A stretch of 64,000 nt of DNA. Source: Clostridium rectalis. GTDB lineage: Bacteria > Bacillota > Clostridia > Clostridiales > Clostridiaceae. A program made the position numbers and the translations under genes. Shown piece after piece: positions 53,295-62,639 of the stretch (positions are counted from its first letter, which is position 1; each line of letters begins with the position of its first letter). Under the pieces are notes generated by a model. That model was not told the DNA's origin. It made no database searches and worked only from the letters and a program-made list of their open reading frames with translations. The stretch spans positions 1-64,000 of the forward strand of contig NZ_UYZZ01000008.1 in NCBI RefSeq assembly GCF_900626095.1, in the 5' to 3' direction.

Positions 53295-53834
53295 ATGGAC
53301 ATATTAGAAGAAATTAAACATGCTAAAATGGGTGATAAAAACTCGTTTATAAAAGTAATACGTAATTACGAAAAATACTTTTATAAAGTATCAAAATCCA
53401 TTTTAGATAAAGATGAAGATTGTGCAGATGCTATACAAGATACTATTTTAAACTGCTATAAAAATATATCTTCACTAAAAAAAGCTGAATATTTTAAAGC
53501 TTGGTTTACTAAAAGTCTTATAAATAATTCTTATAAGATATTAAAAAATAACAAAAAAATTCTACCACTAAGCGTAGTAAATGAACCATCTTCAACTTGT
53601 AAAGATTATGAAATTATTGAACTAAAAGAAGCAATAAATTTTCTAGATGAAAGTTTAAGATATATAATACATCTTTATTATTTTGATGATTTTTCTATTA
53701 AAAAAATTAGTAAACTTTTGAAAATTCCCGAGGGCACAGTTAAGTCTAGATTATCTAGAGCTAGACTTAAAATTTTAAGTAGATTAAAAATAAACAAGGA
53801 GGATACATATTATGAAAAAAGACTTAGTAGATAA
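53295..53834 (+). CDS. ECF-type RNA polymerase sigma factor
   Basis: A 179-residue sigma factor with region 2 (about 22-85, DCADAIQDTILNCYKNI) and region 4 (about 120-170, YYFDDFSIKKISKLLKIPEG then TVKSRLSRARLKIL). It resembles the SigV/SigW-like extracytoplasmic-function group. The downstream anti-sigma gene overlaps it by 23 nt. AGGGAGG precedes the ATG. Autoregulation from its own ECF promoter would be usual but I cannot assign a clear site. Confidence 0.9.
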   Translation: MDILEEIKHAKMGDKNSFIKVIRNYEKYFYKVSKSILDKDEDCADAIQDTILNCYKNISSLKKAEYFKAWFTKSLINNSYKILKNNKKILPLSVVNEPSSTCKDYEIIELKEAINFLDESLRYIIHLYYFDDFSIKKISKLLKIPEGTVKSRLSRARLKILSRLKINKEDTYYEKRLSR

Positions 53835-55245
53835 TATATTGAAAAATGAATTCCACAAATATACTGATGATGCTATAAAAGTCCCTCTGGTATTTCATAA
53901 TAGCATAGAAGATACTTTAGCTTCTTTACCAGAAAAGTCAGCTATAAAGAAAAAGACTATAAAAAAATATATAACTGCAGCATGTATTGTATTAAGTTTA
54001 ATAACAATTACAGCCTTTTCTATACCTACTTTAGCAAAAAATATCCCTATTATTAATAATATATTAAATGGAAAATCTATATTCCAGTTTAGAAATGATT
54101 GGGATTATGATTTTGGGGTAAATAGTAAGGATTTAAAAAACTATTCAAATCAGGTTAATAAATCAATTAAGGTAAATGGTATAACTATTACTTTAAAGGA
54201 AGTTGCTTGTGATGGTTATAAAATATATGTTGGCTATTTAATTGAAGGAAATACTCCTCTCCCTTTAGATAGTATGGGTAAAGGTCCTGACGTATTAAAT
54301 GGACATAGATGGATGATTAATGATAGCCCATCTTGGAATAGTTCAAGTAATAGTTTTGTTAAAATTAATGATAAATCCTATATTTTAAAAGAAGAAATTA
54401 ATTTAGATCCTCCACGTTCTATTCCTAAAAAATTTAGATTTTCATCAATTTTTTCTCAGATAGGATCATTAAAGTTAAATTTTAAATTTGACATTATTGT
54501 AAATCAAAATAATTTTAAAGATAATTGTAAAGATATATTTATAAATAATAGTCAGAAAATAAATGATGATAAATTTACTGTAAAAAATCTTTACCTAACC
54601 CCTATAAGCTCAACACTTAATATGGAAGTCAAAAAAACTGGATTTAAAAATATTTTTACTAACAAAAAAGAGGATAATACTTTCTTTAATTATTATAATT
54701 TTTTAATTACAAATGAAAATGGTACCTTGTTAAAAACCGTTGAACAAAAATTTAGTTCTAAAGGAAAAAAATCTTTTGCACATACTGAATTTATTCCTGA
54801 AGAAATTAACACATGTAAATATATTGATATAAAGTTATTTAAAAAACATACAGAAACTTTTCTGTATCCAAAAGATTATAAGACAAGATATTCTGTCCCA
54901 ATAAAGGATATAAAAACTCCTATAAAAATAACCACAAAGAAATTGGGAAGTATTATTATTACTAAATTTTCAGTAAAAGGTGATAAACTTGAATTTAGCT
55001 TTAAAACAGAAGGAAGCTATTCCCCTATTTTAATAAATAAAATATGCATTTTAGATAAAAATGAATCCTTAAATGATTTTATATGGAATTTAAATATATT
55101 TTCACTTACATTTAAAAATGGAGAATATACCTTTAGTAGAAAAGTAAGCCCTACAATTTCTGAAGGAAAATTACTAATCTGTGATCCTAGTGAATACTAT
55201 GAGCCTTTAGAAACATACACTACCAGGGTAAAAATAAATAATTAA
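53812..55245 (+). CDS. DUF4179-type membrane anti-sigma factor
   Basis: A 477-residue protein: cytoplasmic N-terminus (1-52) that would hold the sigma factor, one membrane helix at about 53-75 (ITAACIVLSLITITAFSIP), then a large beta-rich extracellular part containing a DUF4179 domain (about 76-250) and a DUF5643-like domain further on. The layout and linkage define an ECF anti-sigma factor that senses an envelope signal. AAGGAGG lies inside the end of the sigma gene. The signal is unknown. Confidence 0.83.
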   Translation: MKKDLVDNILKNEFHKYTDDAIKVPLVFHNSIEDTLASLPEKSAIKKKTIKKYITAACIVLSLITITAFSIPTLAKNIPIINNILNGKSIFQFRNDWDYDFGVNSKDLKNYSNQVNKSIKVNGITITLKEVACDGYKIYVGYLIEGNTPLPLDSMGKGPDVLNGHRWMINDSPSWNSSSNSFVKINDKSYILKEEINLDPPRSIPKKFRFSSIFSQIGSLKLNFKFDIIVNQNNFKDNCKDIFINNSQKINDDKFTVKNLYLTPISSTLNMEVKKTGFKNIFTNKKEDNTFFNYYNFLITNENGTLLKTVEQKFSSKGKKSFAHTEFIPEEINTCKYIDIKLFKKHTETFLYPKDYKTRYSVPIKDIKTPIKITTKKLGSIIITKFSVKGDKLEFSFKTEGSYSPILINKICILDKNESLNDFIWNLNIFSLTFKNGEYTFSRKVSPTISEGKLLICDPSEYYEPLETYTTRVKINN

Positions 55246-55270
55246 TCTTTAATAATTTAAATAATAAATA

Positions 55271-55306
55271 AAATAGAACAGAGATCTGACTTTCTCTGTT
55301 CTATTT
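55271..55306. terminator. terminator of the sigma/anti-sigma operon
   Basis: AAATAGAACAGAG with its complement (13 bp, 10-nt loop) and flanking A/T runs, 26 nt after the anti-sigma stop codon; usable from both sides. Confidence 0.8.
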
Positions 55307-55408
55307 CTCTATAGTTAACCTATAAATACTTACTTATTATTCACATATATGTTTCATCCTTAAAATAAATAAGCTTCTTAACTTTTTCATAATCAATTAA
55401 CCCTTATT

Positions 55409-56416
55409 TTAAAGTATTTTAATTGGTTTTCCTTCTTTAAGTGATTTAGTTGCTGCCTTAGCAATTAATACTGATTGAAGCCCATCTAAACCATCCACTG
55501 GAACTTTGCCGTCATTTGAAACAGCATTAAAAAAATCCTCCAATTCTTTAATAAATGAGTCTTTATATCTTTCTAAGAAAAAAAACTTTGGTTTTTCTGA
55601 TATAACACCATTTTTATTACTAATAATAGCTGAGCTGTCTGTATCGTTTGAAACTTGTACAGAACCTTCAGACCCAAAAACCTCTACTCTTTGATCATAT
55701 CCATAGACCGCTTTTCTACTATTGTCAATAACAGCTATAGACCCATCTTTTAATTTTAAGGTTACTATAGCAGTATCTATATCTCCTACCTTTCCAATGT
55801 CTTCATTAACAAGTACAGCTCCAGTTGTGTAAACTTCTTCTACATCACTTCCTGATAAGTATCTTACCATATCAAAATCATGTATTGTCATATCAAACAA
55901 CATCCCACCAGAGACTTTTATATATTCTATTGGTGGTTCCTCTGGATCTCTTGAAGTAACTTTTATTATATGTGGTTGTCCTACTGCACCTTCTTCTATA
56001 ATATTACGTACTTTACTAAAATTATGGTCAAATCTTCTATTAAATCCGATTTGTAGCTTAACTCCTGTTTCTTTTACCACTTTCAATGCTTTAGTTATTT
56101 CTTCTATATCGTATCCTATAGGTTTTTCACAGAAAATATTTTTTTTAGCTCTGGCAGACTCTATTATTAGTTGAGTATGGGTATTAGTAGATGAACATAT
56201 TAAAACTGAATCTATTTCTTTATCATTAAGTATTTTTTGGTAATCCTCATATACATTATTAATACCTAAATTATTTGCCCATTCTTTTGCGTTTTCTATA
56301 CACACATCTGATACCGCTTTAACTTCTACATTTTTAAAATTTCTAATAATATTTTCAGTATGCAGTTTACCAATTCTCCCCATACCCACAACACCAATTT
56401 TAATTTTTTTATCCAT
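55409..56416 (-). CDS. Gfo/Idh/MocA oxidoreductase, inositol 2-dehydrogenase-like
   Basis: About 335 residues: Rossmann motif GVVGMGRIGKLH (about 7-18), EKP catalytic Lys motif (about 93-95), and GGMLFDMTIHDFDMVRYL (about 170-187), the pattern of IolG inositol dehydrogenases. Predicted to oxidise myo-inositol or a related sugar with NAD+. No other iol genes are nearby, so the substrate may differ. ATG 56422 has GGGGGG only 2 nt upstream, so ATG 56416 (8 nt) is chosen. A phytase that could release inositol is encoded far upstream at 7395; a functional link is speculation. Confidence 0.85.
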   Translation of the reverse strand: MDKKIKIGVVGMGRIGKLHTENIIRNFKNVEVKAVSDVCIENAKEWANNLGINNVYEDYQKILNDKEIDSVLICSSTNTHTQLIIESARAKKNIFCEKPIGYDIEEITKALKVVKETGVKLQIGFNRRFDHNFSKVRNIIEEGAVGQPHIIKVTSRDPEEPPIEYIKVSGGMLFDMTIHDFDMVRYLSGSDVEEVYTTGAVLVNEDIGKVGDIDTAIVTLKLKDGSIAVIDNSRKAVYGYDQRVEVFGSEGSVQVSNDTDSSAIISNKNGVISEKPKFFFLERYKDSFIKELEDFFNAVSNDGKVPVDGLDGLQSVLIAKAATKSLKEGKPIKIL

Positions 56417-56750
56417 TTTCATATCCCCCCACCTATCATTTAATTAAACGTTTTAGTAATTTTAAACAGAATAATTTTCAAAACTTTTATTTTATTATAG
56501 TACTAACTAAATTTAAAAGCAACATTACATAAACGTATAAACTCTTTGTATATCTTCATATTACTTTGTTTTACTAATATTTACTTAATTTTTCTAAAAC
56601 TCAATATTTGTATAATAATTCTATTTTTAAATTATAAAATAAACTAATATCAAATACTTTATTATGAAAATTCTAATTAATACTCTATTTTCACTTAATC
56701 GTTATAGTAAATATGCAATCTAAAAATATATATTAATTCTTAGATAAACT
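56417..56750. other. junction between chromosomal genes and prophage
   Basis: AT-rich spacer that should contain the prophage boundary. No tRNA, no clear direct repeat and no integrase are visible here, so an attachment site cannot be named. Confidence 0.35.
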
Positions 56751-56790
56751 AAAGGAAGCCTTAGGAAATGATACTCCCTAGCTTCCCTTT
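56751..56790 (-). terminator. terminator after the lysis genes
   Basis: AAAGGAAGC pairs with GCTTCCCTTT (one bulge), with further partial pairing inward, 46 nt downstream of the holin stop codon. Confidence 0.6.
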
Positions 56791-56835
56791 ATTTTAATTA
56801 AGAAATATATAAATTTAGCGAAATCTGTTTTCAAT

Positions 56836-57204
56836 TTAACTTATAATCTTCAATTTATTTATCTCACTATTTATTTCTCCTACGATAGCTTCCCTAAAAT
56901 GATCTAAATCTTCTTGTTTTAAATTAGGTATCCTTTGTAATAGCATACTATCAAATACCTTTCTTTTTTCTAAAGCTGATTCAGGAATAAATTTAAACTG
57001 TTGTTCTACTGTAAAATAAATATCCTTGGCTATATTGTAAGTTAAATTATATTTTTCCATATCTACTTTTTCTATAATAATTTGTGTTTTATTGTTCATA
57101 TAATCTATCCCCTTAGCTACTAAATAAGTTATAGTTAATGTTAGTATTGAAAATACTGCCTTTATAATAATTTCCATTATTTCATTTAACCATACATTAG
57201 TCAT
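56836..57204 (-). CDS. phage holin, LLH family
   Basis: A 122-residue protein with one N-terminal membrane helix (about 10-31) and a charged helical cytoplasmic tail (DIYFTVEQQFKFIPE), as in LL-H-type holins. Lies 13 nt after the amidase gene at the end of the lysis module. GAGGTGA precedes the ATG. Confidence 0.75.
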   Translation of the reverse strand: MTNVWLNEIMEIIIKAVFSILTLTITYLVAKGIDYMNNKTQIIIEKVDMEKYNLTYNIAKDIYFTVEQQFKFIPESALEKRKVFDSMLLQRIPNLKQEDLDHFREAIVGEINSEINKLKIIS

Positions 57205-57217
57205 TAATATTCACCTC

Positions 57218-57979
57218 TTAAATTAAATCCTTCCACCCTTTTGTTCTTGTGTATAATCTTATATGATTTCCTTCTTTTTCATGATCTTGTAAGGATATAT
57301 AATTATATTTATCCAAATGAATTATAACTCTTCCTTTCTGTGGAATACTTTCTAAATATCCCAAGCCATTAGAGGATTGCCATACAACGTAAGAATTGTT
57401 TTCAATACTATGATTTATAGAAGGAATATCTATATTCTGCTTAGTATTATCCTCTTGTAAATCAACACTTTCCCCTGTGACTCCCTTTATAATTGCATCT
57501 GCAAGCTTATACTTGTTATATTTTTCACAATCCCTTTTGTTATCACAAAAAAAACTTTCTATAAGTATTGCGGGCATATTAGTATTTTTTAGTACATATA
57601 AATTCGGTCTATATTTGCTTCCTCTATTTTTATAGCCTAATTTGCTTATTTCATCACAAATTTTATTTGCATACTCCTTACCTTTATCACTTATATATTC
57701 TACCTCGCAACCATATGCTTTTCCATTAAATGCATTTAAATGTAAGGATACAAATAAATCCACCTTATAGTAATTTGCCATACTTACTCTATATGCCAAA
57801 CTTTGAATTAAAGACATTCCATTTTGCATAGGAGTTACATTATATACCAAATGTCCTAGCTTTTTTAATCCTTTTACTACCAAAGAGCCATATTCTCTGA
57901 CCGTTAACTCCTCATTTTTATACCCATTAGCCCCTCTATCCTCTCCAGTTCCATGACCAAAATCTATAGCAATTTTCAT
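57218..57979 (-). CDS. phage endolysin, N-acetylmuramoyl-L-alanine amidase
   Basis: A 253-residue endolysin: Amidase_3 domain (1-170) with zinc ligands His9 (DFGHG), Glu23/24 (KNEELT) and His80 (SLHLNA) and catalytic Glu141 (LIESFF); a linker rich in Asn/Asp (172-195); and a C-terminal wall-binding type domain (about 196-253). It cuts the bond between muramic acid and the stem peptide. AAGGTGA precedes the ATG. Confidence 0.9.
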   Translation of the reverse strand: MKIAIDFGHGTGEDRGANGYKNEELTVREYGSLVVKGLKKLGHLVYNVTPMQNGMSLIQSLAYRVSMANYYKVDLFVSLHLNAFNGKAYGCEVEYISDKGKEYANKICDEISKLGYKNRGSKYRPNLYVLKNTNMPAILIESFFCDNKRDCEKYNKYKLADAIIKGVTGESVDLQEDNTKQNIDIPSINHSIENNSYVVWQSSNGLGYLESIPQKGRVIIHLDKYNYISLQDHEKEGNHIRLYTRTKGWKDLI

Positions 57980-57990
57980 TTAATCACCTT

Positions 57991-58215
57991 CTACTTAAAA
58001 GTTATAAGTGCTCCAATCGCACCTAAAATAATAGCTCCAGCGATAGTACGCCAGAGCCACTTTAAATTATCTTTCATTTCCGCTATATCTTTTTCATTTT
58101 CATAGGCTTTTGTATAAGCCATATCTGCTTTTTCTCTTGTGCTATTATATCCATCTATTTTAGTTTCAATTCTTACTATCCTCTCTAAAATTTCCTGCTG
58201 TATATCTATGTCCAT
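57991..58215 (-). CDS. XhlA-like phage lysis membrane protein
   Basis: A 74-residue protein with an N-terminal coiled-coil amphipathic region (ILERIVRIETKIDG, then EKDIAEMKDNLKWLWRTI) and one C-terminal helix (AGAIILGAIGALITF), the XhlA pattern. In PBSX, XhlA works with a holin and the amidase. CGGAGGG lies 5 nt before the ATG. Confidence 0.83.
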   Translation of the reverse strand: MDIDIQQEILERIVRIETKIDGYNSTREKADMAYTKAYENEKDIAEMKDNLKWLWRTIAGAIILGAIGALITFK

Positions 58216-58266
58216 ACATTCCCTCCGATACTTTTACATGCTCTAAAATATAATTAATAGACTCTT

Positions 58267-58728
58267 TTATAAATACATATTTAATCTAATCATATCAACA
58301 CATTCTATTCCATTTTCTATTATTTTATTTTTATAATGTGTTTTAAAAAAATCCCTCTCAATACTTGAAAAACGAAATCCACACCTTTGATAAAAACCCA
58401 ATTGATCTATACTAGAATTACCTGTACCCACCTCTAAAATTTTAGCCCCTTCTTTTATTGCCGTATCCACCACAGCAAATAATAGATTTTTACCTATTCC
58501 CTTACCTTGATATAGCTCATCAATTGCAATATTTGCAATTTCAAAAGTTAGTGGACGAGTCTTTATTAAAACACAAATCCCTACAATAGAATTATTAACA
58601 TAGGCAGCATGAAGAATACCCCTACTAATATAATCCTTAATGGAGTCAATGGATGGATCAGCTAATAAAAGCAATTCATAAGGGACATTATTTTTAGAAC
58701 TTAATCTTTTTATTACAATATCAATCAT
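58267..58728 (-). CDS. GNAT-family acetyltransferase carried in the prophage
   Basis: A 153-residue GNAT protein: acetyl-CoA site IAIDELYQGKGIGKNL (about 66-81) and C-terminal LGFYQRCGFRFSS. Acceptor unknown. It lies between the tail and lysis genes with its own strong ribosome binding site (GGAGG, 7 nt) and preceded by a weak terminator-like hairpin, the typical place and build of a phage-carried moron gene expressed for the host. Confidence 0.85.
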   Translation of the reverse strand: MIDIVIKRLSSKNNVPYELLLLADPSIDSIKDYISRGILHAAYVNNSIVGICVLIKTRPLTFEIANIAIDELYQGKGIGKNLLFAVVDTAIKEGAKILEVGTGNSSIDQLGFYQRCGFRFSSIERDFFKTHYKNKIIENGIECVDMIRLNMYL

Positions 58729-58794
58729 TTACTTTCCTCCACACTTAAATTCTATATAACAAATTGTACTACATAATTATGAATATAAAATAAA

Positions 58795-58838
58795 GCATAG
58801 GTAAAAAAGATAAAATAAAAAGACTATACCTATAGCCT
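58795..58838 (-). terminator. weak terminator-like hairpin after the tail genes
   Basis: GCATAGGTA and TACCTATAGC can pair around a large A-rich loop, with a U-rich tract following on the minus strand. It would separate the tail transcript from the GNAT gene. Confidence 0.35.
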
Positions 58839-58885
58839 TGATTTGTGTTATAAAAATTATTTAGTTATGTCGTATTATATTTCTA

Positions 58886-59008
58886 TTATGGATTTATACC
58901 TTTTAATTTTTCATACTCCTCTTGATTTATGAATACATCTAAGTACAAATCAAGCATTTCATTTGTAACCTTTCCAGTTTGTCTCATGTCTTTTAAAAAT
59001 TGAAACAT
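58886..59008 (-). CDS. XkdX-like small phage protein, 40 residues
   Basis: ATG 59008 with GGAGGT 7 nt upstream opens a 40-residue frame; the LYLDVFINQEEYEKLKGI end resembles the compact XkdX family, which sits after tail-fibre genes in PBSX-like phages. It starts 1 nt after the preceding gene, so the two are translationally linked. Confidence 0.65.
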   Translation of the reverse strand: MFQFLKDMRQTGKVTNEMLDLYLDVFINQEEYEKLKGINP

Positions 59009-59009
59009 A

Positions 59010-59339
59010 TTATTTACCTCCTACTTGTTTTTCTAATTGTGCTATTTTTGTCATTAAAGTTAATACTGTTTCTTGTAAAATTGGATCTGTATTTTTTGGT
59101 TCTTCTTGAACTGTTTGTCTCTCTGAATTAAATTGTTTAATTAACTCATCATATTCTTCTTTAGTTATTTCTACTGTATTTTGATTTAATTCAGATAATA
59201 CTCCATTATAATTACATACACATAAAGTTTCATCTTTATTTAAAATAAAGCTACCTAAGTTTGTATCTAAATTATCATAAATATAATTAGTTATATTTCC
59301 TTCTACCACTTTAATATTATCTATTATTTTTATATACAT
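59010..59339 (-). CDS. phage tail-associated protein, 109 residues
   Basis: Soluble protein with a beta-rich first part and a Glu/Gln-rich, coiled-coil C-terminus (about 85-109, LTLMTKIAQLEKQVGG). ATG 59339 has AGGAGG 7 nt upstream; a longer frame from 59369 would overlap the fibre gene. Position between fibre and XkdX-like genes is typical of bulky small structural or assembly proteins. Family not recognised. Confidence 0.7.
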   Translation of the reverse strand: MYIKIIDNIKVVEGNITNYIYDNLDTNLGSFILNKDETLCVCNYNGVLSELNQNTVEITKEEYDELIKQFNSERQTVQEEPKNTDPILQETVLTLMTKIAQLEKQVGGK

Positions 59340-59350
59340 TTTCGAACCTC

Positions 59351-60628
59351 CTAAAATCCTCGTACACATACTGGTTGTATGCCATCGTCATCATAAACGT
59401 CCCCGTCGATATTTATTCCAATTATTATATCTTGATTATCATCGATATAAAATGTATTAGTTTTAAATATAAAATCTGTTTTACCTTCACCAATTTTATT
59501 CATATTCATATCATATCTTATTATTGATGCTCTACCACAATCCTCTAAGTTTAAGTTATAGAAATTATAATTAGTAAAAAACCAACTACCTTTGATATGG
59601 TTGTTTGGAACTTTATTATTTATATCTATAGTTTTTAATAACAATCCATTAATATCATAAATAGCTATAGAGGCACCGTTGTCGTCATTGTTAGAATATT
59701 CTTTCCCCCATATTGTATAAATTTTATTATTATATAAAAAAACTTGAACTAAACGTTGTCCTCTAACTGGATAGGGCATTTTCATTATTTTTATATTATT
59801 TCCATTAAAGTCATCAATCCATATTTCACTATTTAGGTGCATGTAATATTTTTTATTGTAATAATCTATTTTTATACAATCCTCTGCATCAACCGCTTTT
59901 ATTTCCTTAAGATAATAGTAACAATCACCTTTTCTTTTGTATAAAGTACAATACTTGTTGGAATTATTTGTGTGTATTAATAAATCTCCATTATTTACAA
60001 ACCAAATCACCCCATATTTAAAATTGTTATTAAATCCATATTTTATCGTTCTAAACGGTATAGCTACACTAATTCTATTCACTTTTTCAACTAAACTATT
60101 TAAACCTTCTGTTCCATTAGCACTTACTTGTTTACTACTTAAATTACTAGCAAAAGTATTTTTAAGTCCCTGTATTTTAGATTTAACTTGCTTTGCTGTA
60201 TCTGTAGCTAAAACAGGACTGCCGACAACATTAGCTACAGATTTCTTGTAGTTATCGGCAAATGTAAAAAGTTCCTCCATACCTTCTTTTACAGTTTTAC
60301 TTTTTAAATTTGAACTATTTAAATTTACCTTCTCTGCACTTAAGTCAATGTTTTCTACATCAGACTTAATATGCTCCAATTGCGACATAGAATAGTCTAA
60401 AACTTGCTGTATACTACCGCTGCCACTTGTTCTAATATCATTAGCATTTAATGCAACAGCACCAGTTTTTCCATTTACAGATTTTACTGGTACCTCTATA
60501 TTAGAAGCTTTACTTTCTATTTCTTTTAATTTCTTGTCCACTATGTCCGTATTATAATTAAGATCCTCAATGTTAACCACATCATTTCCATCAGGTTTTT
60601 TAAACCCAAAATTACTTGTAGTTTTCAT
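59351..60628 (-). CDS. phage tail fibre / receptor-binding protein
   Basis: About 425 residues. The N-terminus (TSNFGFKKPDGNDVVNIEDL) is the common attachment region of clostridial tail-fibre proteins; next come KSVNGKTGAVALNANDI and a coiled-coil (about 45-190); the C-terminal 230 residues are beta-rich with repeating units (IKIDYYNKKYYMHL, IYTIWGKEY, FTNYNFYNLNL), probably a propeller or blade structure that binds the host surface. GAGGTGA precedes ATG 60628; GTG 60637 is an inferior alternative. Confidence 0.75.
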   Translation of the reverse strand: MKTTSNFGFKKPDGNDVVNIEDLNYNTDIVDKKLKEIESKASNIEVPVKSVNGKTGAVALNANDIRTSGSGSIQQVLDYSMSQLEHIKSDVENIDLSAEKVNLNSSNLKSKTVKEGMEELFTFADNYKKSVANVVGSPVLATDTAKQVKSKIQGLKNTFASNLSSKQVSANGTEGLNSLVEKVNRISVAIPFRTIKYGFNNNFKYGVIWFVNNGDLLIHTNNSNKYCTLYKRKGDCYYYLKEIKAVDAEDCIKIDYYNKKYYMHLNSEIWIDDFNGNNIKIMKMPYPVRGQRLVQVFLYNNKIYTIWGKEYSNNDDNGASIAIYDINGLLLKTIDINNKVPNNHIKGSWFFTNYNFYNLNLEDCGRASIIRYDMNMNKIGEGKTDFIFKTNTFYIDDNQDIIIGINIDGDVYDDDGIQPVCVRGF

Positions 60629-60639
60629 TATAATCACCT

Positions 60640-61248
60640 CTATTCATATATTTTAAAATCATTCCAAGAACTGTTGTTATCCCATTTCACTCCTTTTTCA
60701 GTTAAGAAATCCCAAATGGTATAAGTATACTTAAAATCATATGCAAGATGTGCTGGTTTAATAGTATCAATCATATCTTTAAAAGCTGCTAAATTTTTGG
60801 GAATACCTTTTACTCCTATAAATTTCACTATAAAACAATAGCTTTTAAACTCTTCTATAACCTCTACCTGTCCACCGCTAAAAGCTTCTGCAGTCTCTTT
60901 TATCAAATTCCTGGTTACAGTACCATGTCCACGTTTTTTAGCTTTAAGAACTTCTCTTCTTTCTTCATAAGACTTATTTATATCAGTTTTCACAGCATAT
61001 TCTTTTTCCCATAAAGTAAGACCCCATGTAGCAGTATCTATAAAACACTGCTTAACTAAATCTTCTATTTGTAAACTTAATAAAGCTAATTCATCTCCCA
61101 ATACTTTATCTAACACCTTAAATTCTTTTGTATCTCTTAAAAACTGAGGTAAATAAGTTAATAAATCAGGTCTATATAATTCTACTTCTTTTTTAGTTAA
61201 TAATTTTTTACCATACTTTTCCCTGCCATATTTTATAGAACCATACAC
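60640..61248 (-). CDS. YmfQ-like (DUF2313) phage tail protein
   Basis: A 202-residue protein with the YmfQ pattern: LLTYLPQFLRDTKEFKVLDK, LWEKEYAVKT, YEERREVLKAKKRGHGTVTR and a C-terminal IKPAHLAYDFKYTY. It follows the baseplate J protein genes in contractile phages. GTG 61248 start behind GGGGGTG. Confidence 0.85.
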   Translation of the reverse strand: MYGSIKYGREKYGKKLLTKKEVELYRPDLLTYLPQFLRDTKEFKVLDKVLGDELALLSLQIEDLVKQCFIDTATWGLTLWEKEYAVKTDINKSYEERREVLKAKKRGHGTVTRNLIKETAEAFSGGQVEVIEEFKSYCFIVKFIGVKGIPKNLAAFKDMIDTIKPAHLAYDFKYTYTIWDFLTEKGVKWDNNSSWNDFKIYE

Positions 61249-61251
61249 TTA

Positions 61252-61593
61252 TTACACCCCCTTTAAATTATTCCAAGTAAGGGGAGCTTTTTTAATATAA
61301 CTTATATCATGATTGTGTACACTAGGTGGAAATGAATTTGGTTTCCCTATTATTCCATCCCAAGGTACTTTATCAGCTAACTCAGCCATATCAATTTTTC
61401 CATTATTGTTAGTATCATAAACAGTTTTTAACATATCTCCAAAGGATTTATTTGCTGCTAATAATATATTCCCTCCTTTAGACCCTATATATAACTTTTT
61501 ACTATCTTCACAATAACCAAGCTCCCCAACGGCTAAAGTTACTATATCCTTCTCTAGTCCTCTTCTAATTTGTATTAATACTTTCCTGCTCAT
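61252..61593 (-). CDS. phage protein with Mtd-like N-terminal domain (short)
   Basis: A 113-residue protein whose first 50 residues (LIQIRRG, AVGELGYCEDSKKLYIGSKGG) match the N-terminal fold of Mtd-type tropism proteins and share a pattern with the next gene upstream. The rest (NNNGKIDMAELADKVPWDG) looks like a tail-fibre linker. Probably a paralogue trimmed to the attachment domain. Confidence 0.65.
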   Translation of the reverse strand: MSRKVLIQIRRGLEKDIVTLAVGELGYCEDSKKLYIGSKGGNILLAANKSFGDMLKTVYDTNNNGKIDMAELADKVPWDGIIGKPNSFPPSVHNHDISYIKKAPLTWNNLKGV

Positions 61594-61604
61594 GTTATCA
61601 CCAC

Positions 61605-62624
61605 CTAAAAGGTTCCCCCGTCTACTTCAGATACAGTAAGTTTATCCCCATCGGAACTATCAAAAATAATACTTTTAGAATCTATATTTGCTTTAATACC
61701 TGTTAAATCAATTTCTATACCTTTTGACGCTCTGGCCTCTATAGCTGAAGAGGTAACTTTTATTCCATTACCCTGCCCTATTTCCAGGGTAATTTCATCT
61801 GCTCTTCCTCCTCCCAAAAGTCCGTTACCTGCCTTTACATTCTGATTAGCTTCTCCACTGCGTACCCACGTACTTCCATTAAATACATAATTCTTTTTTT
61901 CGTTATCTACATATAGACTCCATCCTGTGTCTGGTGCATAATATTCCCATGCAACTCCATTATAATGTGCTATTTTATTTTCTTTATCCCCCCATATTCC
62001 TTCGCATGAAGTAGGAATTAAATATCTCTCACCTTTAACTGGTGCATTAGGGGGACAATTTAGAATCTTTGATTTTACACTATCTTGCCACTCCAAACCT
62101 CTTATAGCATTATATATTTCTGCATTAATCTTTTGGGATGACCATAAATTTATATTAGATACTTTCTCATCTTCAATAACTCTGTGTTCACTTAAATCAT
62201 TTATATGATCTCTAATTTCTGATGCCGTTGTTGTTTTAGATCCATCTGAGATTTTATTTACCTGACCATTGGTTATATCTGATTTTTTTACTTTAGCAAA
62301 AGTTGATCCATCCTTTATATTATCAATACTTCCTCTTAAATCACTAAGTGCCAATGAATTAACTTTATTCCATGTAATTCCTGTATCTATATATAAATAA
62401 CCTAAATTTTCACCTGAAGTTACATAAAAAAATCGGCCCTTTACCTGAGCATTAGGACGACTTAAATAGGGACCTGACATAACCTTCCCTACAAAAATAT
62501 TATTTTCCCCATCTCCAATATAAACTTCCTTTGTATCTAAACAAAACCCCATTTCACCTTGTTTTAAAACACCATTATTAAGTTGAGATTTATTGCCTCT
62601 TTTTATTTTTATAGTTTGAGCCAT
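61605..62624 (-). CDS. phage tail-fibre protein with Mtd-like N-terminal domain
   Basis: A 339-residue protein. N-terminal IKIKRGNKSQLN and GEMGFCLDTKEVYIGDG form an Mtd_N-type domain. Middle: carbohydrate-binding-like WDKENKIAHYNGVAWEYYAP and DTGWSLYVDNEKKNYV, as in many fibre insertion modules (residues written here are approximate to that block). C-terminus ends VDGGTF. GGAGGTG precedes the ATG. Confidence 0.7.
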   Translation of the reverse strand: MAQTIKIKRGNKSQLNNGVLKQGEMGFCLDTKEVYIGDGENNIFVGKVMSGPYLSRPNAQVKGRFFYVTSGENLGYLYIDTGITWNKVNSLALSDLRGSIDNIKDGSTFAKVKKSDITNGQVNKISDGSKTTTASEIRDHINDLSEHRVIEDEKVSNINLWSSQKINAEIYNAIRGLEWQDSVKSKILNCPPNAPVKGERYLIPTSCEGIWGDKENKIAHYNGVAWEYYAPDTGWSLYVDNEKKNYVFNGSTWVRSGEANQNVKAGNGLLGGGRADEITLEIGQGNGIKVTSSAIEARASKGIEIDLTGIKANIDSKSIIFDSSDGDKLTVSEVDGGTF

Positions 62625-62639
62625 TTTATCACCTCCAAA

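Noticed and set aside
56417..56835. Prophage attachment site
   Set aside because: No tRNA gene, integrase or repeat could be paired within the window; the other end lies outside.
61252..62624. Diversity-generating retroelement
   Set aside because: Only an Mtd-like N-terminal domain is visible; there is no reverse transcriptase, template repeat or variable repeat in the window.
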